From Symsagittifera roscoffensis (lineage: Eukaryota > Xenacoelomorpha > Acoela > Convolutidae), in assembly GCF_963678635.1 (NCBI RefSeq), contig NC_087071.1, positions 30,552,141 to 30,616,140 of the forward strand: a stretch of 64,000 nt of DNA, written 5' to 3'. Each line of letters opens with the position of its first letter. Positions within the stretch are counted from its first letter, which is position 1. Below the pieces are notes generated by a model, which was not told the origin of the DNA, did no database searches, and saw only the letters and a list, made by a program, of their open reading frames with translations. The position numbers were made by a program, and so were the translations under genes. Shown piece by piece: positions 54,655 through 64,000 of this stretch.

Positions 54655-55290
54655 AATGCCCAATGAATACTTAAAAAGTAGATGGAACTTTGTCTGTAGG
54701 AAAAAAAACGACCACATTTTTTTCTCTGTACAACCGTTGCAATTAAAGGGCTCAAAATTAATGAAATCATGTCAACAATTTTTTTTATTTCAACACAACC
54801 AGCTCAAAGCAACTGGAAGTGTGTTTGAAGTCAGATGCCCGAGCTCTGATGAAATTGCTGTTTTTCAAAACACCACATTTTCTTTAAAAACATTCTACAG
54901 TTATCTTCTTAGTTTTGGACTCAGGCCATTGTAACCTTCTATTTAATAAAAAAGCATTGATATTCAAAAGAAGACATTAGATATTAAAAAAAAACACAGC
55001 TCCGAGCAGAAAATGTAGGGTACTTTTTTATGAGCTTGGACCAAAAAACGACTGTTTATGGGATTGATCAGAGGGAATTAATTTTAAATCAATTTGAAAA
55101 AACCAATTAGAAAAATTGATCAAAATTTTAATAAACCGGTTAAAATGACCATCAACTTTTTGTTTTCAGGCTTTAAACGAATTTAGGCAGTGCAAAAATT
55201 AAAACTTCCTGCCGTTTTCTCGAAACTATATGAATTAAGCTAAATTATGGTTACGAAAAATTGGCTGCTAGTGGTGGTCGGCTTTGTTAT
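54655..55290. repeat. Duplicated segment, copy 2, with 92-codon open frame
   Basis: Partner of 52850-53440. A frame at 54656-54934 (92 aa, starts MPNEYLKSRWNFVCRKKN) is open here but not in copy 1. I doubt that it is a gene, because the matching frame is broken in the other copy and no domain is visible. Confidence 0.7.
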
Positions 55291-55835
55291 GCAACATTGT
55301 TATGCAAATTCAATTAATGTTTCATATAAAAATTACCTACGTTTTCAGAAAGCTCGTCAACTCGGAGGCACTTATTCCGAGTAAACTGAATACAATTTGG
55401 TGCATCGTTTACCGGCCAAAAATTTGTTTTAGATTTTTTAAAGCAAGCAGGCAACATGCCTTATTTTCCCACTAAAAAAATCTTTTTTTTTTGTTTAAAT
55501 TTATCATCAAACTAAAACTTCTGGTTTGTAGATACAGGTCACATTCTGAATAATACAACTAATTGCAGAAGTAAAAAACTAAATTGATTTTTTTCTATTT
55601 AAAAAAAAGTAAGTGTAAGGAGACAAAAAGTTATGGATATACTAACTGGGCGACAATTAAAAGGCAACAGTCATACTTCCTTCAATTTAAAATCTTTCTA
55701 GGTGATTGCTTGTTCTTAAAGACGAAAACCTTACCTTCGAAACCAAGTATCAGTGAGCAATCAAAAAATCTTAAATCTAGAAAAACATCATTTTGACCAC
55801 TCAACTGATCCTTTGGTGATGTTTAAGACAAGCCG
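55291..55835. other. Noncoding, nothing recognised
   Basis: AT-rich sequence between the duplication and a gag fragment. Confidence 0.3.
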
Positions 55836-56820
55836 ATGAGTACTGATATGATAAAATGTCTTTTTGGTGGTTCAATTTCCACAAGGTTAAACAGCTCAAT
55901 CCGAGTGCAAGGCACAACTGCAACAGCCAGTGTACCAGTAAGAAGTTCAAATACAACTGAAAACTTGGCCAACAGCGTCATCAGTACTACGGCTGCCGAC
56001 TGTTCAACTTACACGTCCACCTACGGTTTGAGTACTTTCGACTTAGATACTCCTCAACGCTACAGTTTCCCATCTCTACCGGGAACCAGCAGATCTATAG
56101 ATCAGACAATCGACGGTGTAGCCGCTACCTCTGCAACTTATTTCCGATCACTCCTATCTACTGCAAGCTTGGGTACTTTCAACTTTCGCGCTCCTCTACG
56201 ATACTATTTCTAGCCTCCTCCAGTTTCCAATGAAAATCCTATTTGGAGCGACAACTCAAAACACGAAGCCCAGATGTAAATTGGCAATAACCGAATGGTC
56301 TACTAACAACTTCATGTGCGAATAGTCATGATACTATATCTGAACAGTTTGCAGTTTGTTACCAGCCACTTCAACGTGCACCATAGGACTAACTCGCAAT
56401 CACACAACCAACAAGGAAACAGTCTTTTCGGCGAGGAACAAAGACAAGTCAGCAACCGCGTTACCAATCATCCGACCACTGGTATCAACAAAATTTTCAA
56501 AAGACTCAAGTTACGGGATATAAAACTACAGAAATTTGACGGCAACCCACTGGAGTGGAATAACTGGTTCGAACTCTCTCAGACTTCGATACGGAACAAC
56601 CCACGTCTAAGGCTGGTTGAGAAAATTACTTACTTGCAGTCATTATGCACTAATAAGACTGAATACTTAATAGAGACCTACTGAACCAATTCATCTCAGT
56701 ACGAGCAGACAATACTTGAATTAGTGCGTATGTACGGTAACACAAAATTTGTCTCAGTGTTTATCAGGGAACTCGAACTTTTTGACATTTTGATACTGGA
56801 TAAGGAAGTGGAAATTCTTT
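55836..56820 (+). pseudogene. BEL/Pao gag fragment (DUF1759)
   Basis: ORF 55836-56213 is Ser/Thr-rich Gag sequence. ORF 56316-56684 contains LRDIKLQKFDGNPLEWNNW, the hallmark of Pao Gag (DUF1759), then RLVEKITYLQSL; after a TGA at 56682-56684 the same frame continues with YEQTILELVRMYGN. It breaks off near 56800. No LTRs or pol lie next to it, so it is an isolated fragment, different in sequence from the element at 35.9-44.6 kb. Confidence 0.8.
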
Positions 56821-57991
56821 GAAAGGTGTTCAATATGTTTTTAGTTCTGGAAAAATTATTTTTGAAAATAGTATTTTCACCCCTGGGTCACTGCCTTTTA
56901 ATATATGGCCAGCTAGCAAAAAACTAGCAAATCGATGAACTTTTTTCAACATGTTTTTTTATTATTAAAGCTGGAGTGTTCACTAGTTTAAACTAGCAGT
57001 TTCTTCACAAACTAAGAGTGCGTCCTTTACCTGAAAAAATGTCCTGAAATAAAGAAAACTAGGTCGATGTTTTCGGTTTAACTAAAGATGCAATTTTAAT
57101 TTTCAACTGGACAAAAAATAGAAAACTTAAAGTGTTACTGAGTACATTCAGTGAAACTGATTGTTTTCTGTTGCACTTAGTTTATAGTTATACTCTTTTT
57201 CTAATTTAGCAATATGTTCATTAGCCTGACTTTTATATGCTTTGTTGCCAAGTTTTGGTTATTAATGTGGAAGCCTGCCTAAGCTTAGAGAGCAAAATTA
57301 GAGCTAGAATGAAAGAATGAGCAAAATTAAAGCTGTTGATTATTTTAGCACGAAATTAGCAAACAATGCTGGTTTTTCCAATCCCCAACTTTTCAAGATT
57401 TTCAATTTTTTTAGTTGTTTTACCGATAATAATGGCTTAATGTGTAAGCTTACGTTACAAACCATAAAGAAAAAATCTGTTCACAGTGGTTTTTCTTCAC
57501 TACTTCAAGTTTCCTTGCGTTATGAACATGCTTAAATAGTTTTTTAAAGGTGAGTGCGTGGAACCAGATATAATCAAAGAAGTTCGTTTCAATCCTGGGT
57601 TTATTCGTTCCAAATACTTCGTAAAAATCCTAACCTTATGAACAACCGTATGAACTCCGGTAAAAAACACTTTTTGAATGATCGTTTGAACTTTGGTGTT
57701 TTGGAGTCGTTCGTTTAAGAATTTAGCTAATAAGTTTTTATTTTTAGAATCAAAGCTTGAGTGTTTGTTAGCGAGTGGCAATGGAACATTCTTTTATTTG
57801 GCGTAAAATTTTGAATAACCATTTTCAAAAGATTTTTTCAAAGACATCCCAAGACTGTTTGTGTTTAAACCAAAATCGCTTACCTTTCAAACTAATTAGT
57901 ACCAGCGAGCAAGTAACCTGAAAAAAATCATTCGATTTTCGGCTGCTTCTTTTTTATAATATTTCACATTATGTCTTTTTGGCTGCTCATG
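56821..57991. other. Noncoding, nothing recognised
   Basis: AT-rich flank between the gag fragment and the LTR-like repeat. Confidence 0.3.
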
Positions 57992-58401
57992 TGAGTTATG
58001 TCCGATGTGGTTAACTCATAGAGTAATTTCGGATAGGGTACACCGTCTGCTCGTCACGCTATCTTTTTTTCGGCCGGATAGATTCGTGCAACTTCTTAGT
58101 CTAATACCGATCCTAATCTTACTCTTATACTTTCTAGTCTCAGGGTGTTTAACTAGTCTCTGCTAGGCTCAATAGATCTAGGGTATACTGGTTTGTTGCG
58201 GCTGCTGAAGTTCTCTTGGAGAGGCAACTAATTTCTAAGTTAAATTCAAATCTCTCTGGTGCTGAAATTACAAGCAATTTCAGCACTTACAAATAAGTGG
58301 GTTGTTAGTTAGATGGATCATGATTGGTTAATATTAAATACTTTACAGTGGTAAAATATCTAATTTATCCAATCATAAAATATAGTTTAGATCAGGTTCC
58401 A
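57992..58401. repeat. LTR-like 410-bp repeat, probable 3' LTR of the right element
   Basis: Five differences in 410 bp from 12940-13349. Flanks (CATG on the left, CCCA on the right) do not match, unlike the solo copy. Confidence 0.65.
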
Positions 58402-59947
58402 CCCATCCGGGTTTTACAGAGTTTTTTAGAATTATCTTTCTGCAATTCAAAGGATGGATGATGGACGTTGGTATTTGGCGAACATCGTACTCTTGTCCGG
58501 TTTCTCTTGTTAGAGAAGTTCCAGGACGCTGGAGTTAGGGGCATCAATCGTTGTGTCTTCTTGTGAGAACGATGGTGTTTCCCAATGAAATCAATCTGAT
58601 TTCAGAATGGTTTGCTATGACGGGTTTTTCTGTTTTATGTAGAGAACTTCTTTTGTGTTCGACCTCTGTACGTATACTTGAACATCGAGGCGGTCATTGG
58701 TCTAGTTCAATGAAGTCCTTTTCTGCAAAGTCAAGTCGTACTCTAAATCCTTTGAGTTTGTGATTGTGGACGGCATATTGGTTTGTGGTTGGCCATTCTT
58801 TTTCGAGTGTAGTGGGGTCATTTTGTCTTTGGATGTTCGTCTTTGTTGTTGTATGCTGATCTATATACTGCAAAGTATAGTGTACATTTTATAAAATTTT
58901 TATTAGTTCAGTGTTTTAATTATGATTTTGGTTAGTTGTTTTCACAAAAGCATTTTGTTTTAGTTCGGTTATTTTGAAGAGTTACTCACCCTTGAGTACC
59001 TCTTATTAAAAATAGAAGTGTGGTCACAAAGCGTGGATGTAGCGCGGTGGGTTAAGGCCGGCTATAGAGCATGCTCAGGACGTCCTCTCTGGTGGGTTAG
59101 GCCAGGAGTGGGAGTATGATTTCGTGCGGTTTCTGTGAGAGGTCCTGTTATGTGATAACGTTTTATGTTGGGTTTATGGTGGTCTTTCTTATGTTCCGTT
59201 GGTTGTGTCCTTTTTTCAAAAATCAAATTGTTTTTGTTATGGGTTTGTCTTTCGACTTTTTTGTGTTTTATTATTTCTTTCTTAGACTTTATAATAGTCT
59301 TCAAAAAAATAAATTATCCAGTTTTAAACTGGGTTAATCCGGTTTGGGTACCGTTGGTTTTCTTTTCTTAGTCATGCTGTTATTTTATGATTTGTGGTGT
59401 TTAGTAAGCTGCGTTTGTTAGTTTGGTTTAGTGTATAATTCCTTTCCAACTGGGTTAAAGGAAAGTTTGAAACTTGTTATCGTGTGTTAGAGTTGTTGAG
59501 TGTGAAAACTTGAAACTGAAATTCATTATTTAAACAATTCTTCGTGGGCGATCTGTGCGAGTTTGGATAGAATTCCTGTGCGAGTGAATGAAAATATCAA
59601 AAGGTTAGTACTGCATTTTCATTTTATCAATTTACTACATAGAATTTTAACTTTACTGCTAGTTTTGGGGAAAAATTAAATTACAAATTTTCATTTTTTA
59701 TGAATTTTACTGCTTTTGGGGAAACAATTTGTAAATTAATTTACTACATTTGGTATAAATTTTATCAGTTTATCTTGTGGAAAATATTAATGAAGTTTAG
59801 AAGAATTTTAACAAGTTTATTTTTTATTTTGCTTTTTTGTTTTTTTGCAGATGATCGTGGTATGAAGAAAATGAAACATGAGTAAAGAATGGTTAGTATT
59901 TATTTTAAATTTATTAGTGAAGAATATGTATAAACTATACTTACTTG
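58402..59947 (-). other. Long 3' untranslated region of the right element
   Basis: About 1.5 kb between the last ORF and the LTR-like repeat. T/G-rich on the plus strand, so A/C-rich in element sense. No ORF with a recognisable domain. Confidence 0.4.
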
Positions 59948-60274
59948 TTAGTCGTCGGGGAAAAAACCGTGGGGGAAGATGTCGTGTATCATGTCGGAAT
60001 TTGTTATTAATTTTGCAAGTATGCGAATGATGTTTTTAGTTTGAAGCAGTGGCCAAAGCAATTGAAGTGCTTTAATAGTTTTTAGTTCTTCGGTGCCAAC
60101 TGCAAACTCATAAGGTGTGTTTTGAATGAGATTATGTATTTTGTGATTGTATGTAGTATTGTGGATGAATTCTAATATAGGGATTTCTAATGCTTGGATA
60201 AATTCATGTGGGATAAGGAAGGGTCTGGATTCTTCTGCATCAAAGGTCTTCGTGATGGGACAAAATATATACAT
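59948..60274 (-). CDS. Unknown ORF, last in the right element
   Basis: A 108-aa ORF beginning MYIFCPITKTFDAEESRPFL and ending MIHDIFPHGFFPDD. It is hydrophobic-helical in the middle (LKTIKALQLLWPLLQTKNII) without a clear membrane span. It follows the 458-aa ORF by about 100 bases. No family recognised; it may be a separate accessory protein or a continuation after a frame break. Confidence 0.45.
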   Translation of the reverse strand: MYIFCPITKTFDAEESRPFLIPHEFIQALEIPILEFIHNTTYNHKIHNLIQNTPYEFAVGTEELKTIKALQLLWPLLQTKNIIRILAKLITNSDMIHDIFPHGFFPDD

Positions 60275-60379
60275 TTGTGTTATTGGGTCATAATTGCGGA
60301 GGATGCCGAGGAGGTTAGTATCTTTGATGCATTATGTGAAATTTAGAAAAAATGGCGAAGTGTATTTAGAGTTAAAAAA

Positions 60380-61756
60380 CTAAAAACGGTGGTGTGGTTG
60401 TCTTGATGGAGTGTGTAGATCAAAATGATTTTGTATGAAGCGATAATATGTATATGTGTGGGTTTGTTTAGTGCGTAAGATAATGTTGTGTGAGCAGTGC
60501 AAATCGCGTTCATGTGGTGCAAGGAAGTGGAAGGTTAGTGAAAATAATTGAAATTTTTCTTTAATACTTTCGTAAGCTTGCATGTCGGTTAGTGCTTCAG
60601 AAATGATGTGATCAAATTTTCGATCAAATATATTGAGTGTAAATACATATGGTGTTTTGATGAAAAATTTTTCTGTTAGTTGTGGGTTAGCGAAGTGGTC
60701 GTCATCTAAAAATTGGTCTTGATTAGTTCGGATGATATTATGATCGTAATATTCTAGTGTAAATTCGTTAGCTCGGGGTGCAGTGAATGTTTTTAGTGAT
60801 TTTTTATATCCTATATAAGTAAATTGTCTATGTGTTAGTGGTGTGGTGAGTCGATATAGCATATCTTGATTTCTTTCTGTATCGTTATGAGTATTAGATA
60901 ACGGTAGGCAAAGGGGATTAGTAAAATGATAATATGATGTCCAATGAAGTGTAGGCATTAAAACATGTTCATCTACAAAACTACGTGTGTCGTTAGTGTC
61001 ATGAGGGGTGTTTAAAGTATATTGTGGAAATGAAGGTAAGGTGATTGCTAGAAAATCTTTCGTGTTAGTGTGATGTGGATGATTAATATATTCACGGGCT
61101 GTTCCTGGTTTGGTTGGGAATGGATGGTTCGGGAATTTTCTTTTAAAAGTGCGATTAGCTCTATTAGTGCTATTTGATGATTCGGTGGATGTGGATGATT
61201 GTGCTAATGATGCAGTATAAGCTGATGAGGGTGTAGGGGTAGGTGGGTTTGAGGATTCTATTGTGGAAGAAATCTGATTTATAGTGGGGGTGTTAGGGTG
61301 TAATAGTTGTTGTTGTAGGGTGATAAAATTATCGAGTTCTTGGGAGATTTGGGGAATATCTGGAGAATTTGATGATCGGTCTGAATGAAATGAAGAGTAG
61401 GTTGGGGTTACTTGTGAAGCATAAGAGGGTGTAGAATTGGACGGGAGTGGGTTATTTGGTGGGATTGGTTGAAAGGGGGGTTTTGAAAAAACTGAGGAGT
61501 TGGTTTGAAAATTATTGGATGGAGATGGTTCGGAGTCTGCAAATTCATCAGGGGTTTCTATATTAGGGTTTTTGAGTTGTGAAATGGAGTATAAAACTGA
61601 GATATTTGAATTAGTGTCTGAATTCATGCCTGATGTTATATTACTAAATGGGAAATCGGGTGGCGGGAAAGCAAAAAGTGGAATTATTGTAATTGGAGTG
61701 TTGAGGTTGGTTGGATGGGAATTTGAGCGGTGTAGGGATCCAAGTTGTCGGCTCAT
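60380..61756 (-). CDS. Unknown 458-aa ORF with Pro/Ser-rich half and folded half
   Basis: Residues 1-205 are Pro/Ser/Thr/Asn-rich and disordered (SNPPTPTPSSAYTASLAQSS). A basic patch RTFKRKFPNHPFPTKPG marks about 205-220, and residues 230-458 look folded, with many aromatics and His (LPSFPQYTLNT, FVDEHVLMPTLHWTSYYHF, DRKFDHIISEALTDM). The ATG overlaps the TGA of the upstream frame as ATGA (61756-61753), which would allow coupled re-initiation. No known domain. Its place after the envelope suggests an accessory protein. Confidence 0.6.
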   Translation of the reverse strand: MSRQLGSLHRSNSHPTNLNTPITIIPLFAFPPPDFPFSNITSGMNSDTNSNISVLYSISQLKNPNIETPDEFADSEPSPSNNFQTNSSVFSKPPFQPIPPNNPLPSNSTPSYASQVTPTYSSFHSDRSSNSPDIPQISQELDNFITLQQQLLHPNTPTINQISSTIESSNPPTPTPSSAYTASLAQSSTSTESSNSTNRANRTFKRKFPNHPFPTKPGTAREYINHPHHTNTKDFLAITLPSFPQYTLNTPHDTNDTRSFVDEHVLMPTLHWTSYYHFTNPLCLPLSNTHNDTERNQDMLYRLTTPLTHRQFTYIGYKKSLKTFTAPRANEFTLEYYDHNIIRTNQDQFLDDDHFANPQLTEKFFIKTPYVFTLNIFDRKFDHIISEALTDMQAYESIKEKFQLFSLTFHFLAPHERDLHCSHNIILRTKQTHTYTYYRFIQNHFDLHTPSRQPHHRF

Positions 61757-62151
61757 CGTGGGCTAAAAAAATTATTATTTTGAGACTGAAAAGCGGTGGT
61801 ATGGGGTTGTTCGATAATTTGCTCATATGTATTTTTATCTTGTGAATGATGTGTCATTATATGTTGTATGGGACTTTGCGATATGTTTGGTCTAAAATTT
61901 GGATTATGTGTTATTGCTAAATTTCGGAAATTTCGTGGGACTAGGGATAATGAATGGTTATGTGGTAGGGGTGGTAAATGTGGTGCTGTAGGCGTTACCT
62001 CTATATTATCATGTTCTTCGTCGTACGTGTTCTGTCTTGTCGCTATTTTTAGGTTATATTCTTTTATTTGTGCGTCTAAAAGAATTTTGTTTATTGATGA
62101 TGAAAAAATTCCAAAAATCCTGCAAATAGTATGCGTGCTACACTTGCTTGT
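61753..62151 (-). CDS. Open frame continuing the envelope tail
   Basis: A 132-codon frame without ATG overlaps the end of the envelope ORF (62091-62151) and runs to a TGA at 61753-61755. It is hydrophilic and Pro/His/Asn-rich (IEVTPTAPHLPPLPHNHS). It is probably the cytoplasmic tail of the envelope after a frame change; the stop overlaps the next ORF's ATG. Confidence 0.5.
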   Translation of the reverse strand, partial: TSKCSTHTICRIFGIFSSSINKILLDAQIKEYNLKIATRQNTYDEEHDNIEVTPTAPHLPPLPHNHSLSLVPRNFRNLAITHNPNFRPNISQSPIQHIMTHHSQDKNTYEQIIEQPHTTAFQSQNNNFFSPR

Positions 62152-63340
62152 CTATTTACTTGTGTGTGTATAGCGCATGTATTATAGATTCCTTTTAAAA
62201 GTGAAAAAAGAAATCCTATAAAGTTAAACATTGCGTATAAAATAGTTAATTTTTCTAAGATGTAATAGGGCCATCCTAGAAAATCGAGAATTTCATTTTT
62301 TAGTGTAACAAAGCTAAAAATATTTATTGGTGAAAAATCTTGTGGTCTGTATTTTTCACCATTTAGATATATATAGTCTTTAATGTCTTTAAAATATCCG
62401 CTATAATCTTGTGTATAGATATCTGCAAATCCTGCTGTTTCGGCAAGTTTGCGTAAGTTTTGGTCAATTGATTGTCTTTGTATAGTGTCCATTTGTGTTA
62501 ATAATTCTCGGAATTGTTTTGTTCTAATGTGATGTTGGATATCGGTTTTTGAATATATCCCAATTGATTGTAAATCGATATTTGGGTTTCGAGCAATAGC
62601 TCTAATGCTTTCGGGTGAAAATTTTTTGAGTGATTGCATTAATGTGGGGTATGGGGTAAAAAGATAATATTTATCTTCATCAGGGTTCAGTTGTACTACA
62701 TTGTGGCTATTTTCTGATCCACATGGGACTGCGGTATCCCAGAAATATAATCGTCTTGAAAGTGTGTCAACGAAATGTACTTTATTTTTTATAAAAGATA
62801 GGGATTCTTTTATAGCATCGTTTATCTTCAAAAACATATAGTGGTGATACTTTTTTGGTACAATATAAAACCATAAAATGTTTCCTTCGTAGTCTAAAAA
62901 ATTTGATCTATTTCCTGATAGTAAATATCCTGCGTAGGGTATTTTTAATACTGCTAGTGCAAGTGATTGTAGGATTTGTGTCCGTCTTACTTCGCATAGT
63001 TGGTGAAGTGTTTCTAATTCAGAGAGTGACATTTCCTGAAAAATTCGACTAATTGTGTAGTCTAATTTCATATCTAAGTGAATATCATAGTGGATATTAC
63101 CAAAATAAGAATTATTCATTATTGATAGTTCTTGTAAACGTGTGCTTCTAGTGTCATGTGGCTTTAGATGTCCACCAGGTTGACCATTACTTTTTTGAAA
63201 GTTAACTGGTATATATGATGTTCCTTCGTTTAGAGGATGATCTGTGGCATAAGGGTCAATTTTTATTTTTCCAGTGGTCATGTCGAAATCTTTTTCGTAT
63301 TCAACTAATATTTCAGAATATTGTGTTTTGTGAAGTGGAT
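62091..63340 (-). CDS. Envelope, C-terminal part: chuvirus-type glycoprotein
   Basis: The ORF (ATG at 63281, open upstream to about 63335) encodes 396 aa. Around residues 85-130 it reads LHQLCEVRRTQILQSLAL and AGYLLSGNRSNFL followed by an aromatic WFYIVP segment, and near 165-205 KVHFVDTLSRR, then VVQLNPDEDKYYLFTPYP. This series is characteristic of chuvirus (Jingchuvirales) glycoproteins, class III fusion proteins, which invertebrate LTR elements have captured as envelopes. A membrane anchor lies near residues 335-360 (LTILYAMFNFIGFLFSLL). The upstream frame joins through a shift near 63320. Identification is from remembered motifs, not a search. Confidence 0.72.
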
Positions 63341-64000
63341 TTCTGTATTTGCATGCGAGTTTGGTTCTTGATATATTTGAAAACCTGTCAATTTATTTTC
63401 TATATTATGGATGTTTCTAAAATCAGTACTTTGTTTTTGTGATGGATTTACTTGTTCATATGGGATTGATTGTATAAAATATTTTTCGTGAAATTTTATC
63501 ATTCGGGCGTGTATTTTTGCTACTTGAAATGTTGTACATGTATCTTCGGGAAACCAAACAATTGTTGCTTGTGTTCGTGTTGTAGGGTCACAATAACCTT
63601 GATAGTTTTTACAAGGTAATCTAATTCCTTGATAGATCATTGTGTTGTCAGATAAATCTCGTGTGAGTTGTATTTTTTCGAGTTGTATTTTCCAATCGAA
63701 AAACATTATTTCTTGATATCCTTCATTTTTTGTATCTGCTTTGCAGTTTGATGGATTATTTATACCAATGTGTGGTATCCAGTGCTTATCGTGTATGTCA
63801 TAAGTTAATCTTCCGTGTGCGCCGTTGTATGGGTATTTTTCATCTAGTTTTATATGTCCTTGATATCTTTCAAGTTCTGCTTGATGTACAGAATCGGCAA
63901 AGACTTGAATCGATTTTCTGTGGGTGTTTTTATTTCTTGTGATATTTAGTCTGAGTAACTCGTTTTTACAATCGTCGGGGTTTAGATGCAAAAGTCTTTC
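63305..64000 (-). CDS. Envelope, N-terminal part, continuing beyond the window
   Basis: An ORF of at least 228 aa, open toward the window end (first ATG at 63991, probably not the true start). It has IVWFPEDTCTTFQVAKIHAR at about residues 138-157, a segment I associate with chuvirus-type glycoproteins and with envelope genes of invertebrate retroelements, and Cys residues at regular places (CKADTK, LPCKNYQGYC). It ends TKHNILKY where the adjoining frame takes over, so a one-base shift around 63320-63335 splits one envelope gene. Confidence 0.68.
   Translation of the reverse strand, partial: ERLLHLNPDDCKNELLRLNITRNKNTHRKSIQVFADSVHQAELERYQGHIKLDEKYPYNGAHGRLTYDIHDKHWIPHIGINNPSNCKADTKNEGYQEIMFFDWKIQLEKIQLTRDLSDNTMIYQGIRLPCKNYQGYCDPTTRTQATIVWFPEDTCTTFQVAKIHARMIKFHEKYFIQSIPYEQVNPSQKQSTDFRNIHNIENKLTGFQIYQEPNSHANTEIHFTKHNILKY

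Larger units (their letters stand above)
57992..64000 (-). mobile_element. 3' part of an LTR retroelement with chuvirus-type envelope
   Basis: A minus-strand envelope-type gene (above 62091) is followed by unknown ORFs and then a 410-bp LTR-like repeat at 57992-58401, which would be the 3' LTR. Gag and pol should lie beyond 64000. On the minus strand the bases just before the LTR are GGATGGG, a weak polypurine tract. No matching duplication flanks the LTR, as expected if its partner is outside. The class (Ty3, BEL or other) cannot be decided in this window. Confidence 0.6.

Noticed and set aside
54656-54934. 92-aa plus-strand ORF as a gene.
   Set aside because: The homologous stretch at 52850-53100 has lost the frame and no domain or splice context supports it.
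59037-59105. tRNA-like segment around GTGGGTTAAGGCCGGC.
   Set aside because: No convincing A/B box pair or cloverleaf.
1-64000. CRISPR array, bacterial operons or rRNA.
   Set aside because: No regularly spaced repeat-spacer pattern, no prokaryotic gene organisation and no rRNA sequence was seen; the tandem repeats present have long units without unique spacers.

Overview
The window is AT-rich animal genomic DNA, almost certainly from an invertebrate. Evidence for this: spliced exons with GT/AG borders and T-rich acceptors, a GON domain (known only from animals), BEL/Pao and Ty3-type LTR elements, and a retroelement envelope of the chuvirus glycoprotein type. The intron style would fit a nematode, but I cannot fix the phylum. 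There is no bacterial-style operon, CRISPR array or rRNA. Most of the 64 kb is transposable elements in different states of decay.

Layout. 1-11.1 kb: minus-strand, fairly fresh Ty3/gypsy-like element (unknown ORF, Gag with zinc knuckle, protease, RT, RNase H, integrase, then membrane and Pro/Ser/Thr-rich ORFs), cut by the window start. 12.5-16.3 kb: solo-LTR-like repeat with a 4-bp duplication and copies of an AT-rich palindromic repeat family. 16.4-22.4 kb: plus-strand host gene of unknown function with four phase-consistent exons; one intron carries a 1.34-kb terminal-inverted-repeat element and another AT-rich repeat. 24.3-25.6 kb: minus-strand LINE remnant. 26.4-27.6 kb: three tandem copies of a 398-bp unit. 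27.74-34.46 kb: complete but decayed minus-strand Ty3/gypsy element with LTRs, primer-binding site and 5-bp duplication CTGAC. 35.86-44.57 kb: complete but decayed plus-strand BEL/Pao element with LTRs, PBS, polypurine tract and 5-bp duplication GCACC; its LTRs contain a tRNA-Leu-like segment, and a 175-bp tandem repeat straddles its 3' junction. 46.4-55.3 kb: small inverted-repeat elements, possible exons, a secreted PAN/GON-domain protein gene (50.6-51.5 kb), and a duplicated and palindromic tract. 55.8-56.8 kb: BEL/Pao gag fragment. 58.0-64 kb: 3' part of a second minus-strand element, with chuvirus-type envelope ORFs, two unknown downstream ORFs and a terminal LTR-like repeat.

Most interesting: the chuvirus-glycoprotein-type envelope followed by long unknown ORFs (the envelope-tail frame stops in an ATGA overlap with the next start); the left element, whose Gag-Pro frame stays open over 4.6 kb except for three stops; and the envelope-poor 3' end of that element, which looks like a shortened version of the same layout. 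The left and right elements cannot be proved to be one family, because each lacks the part present in the other.
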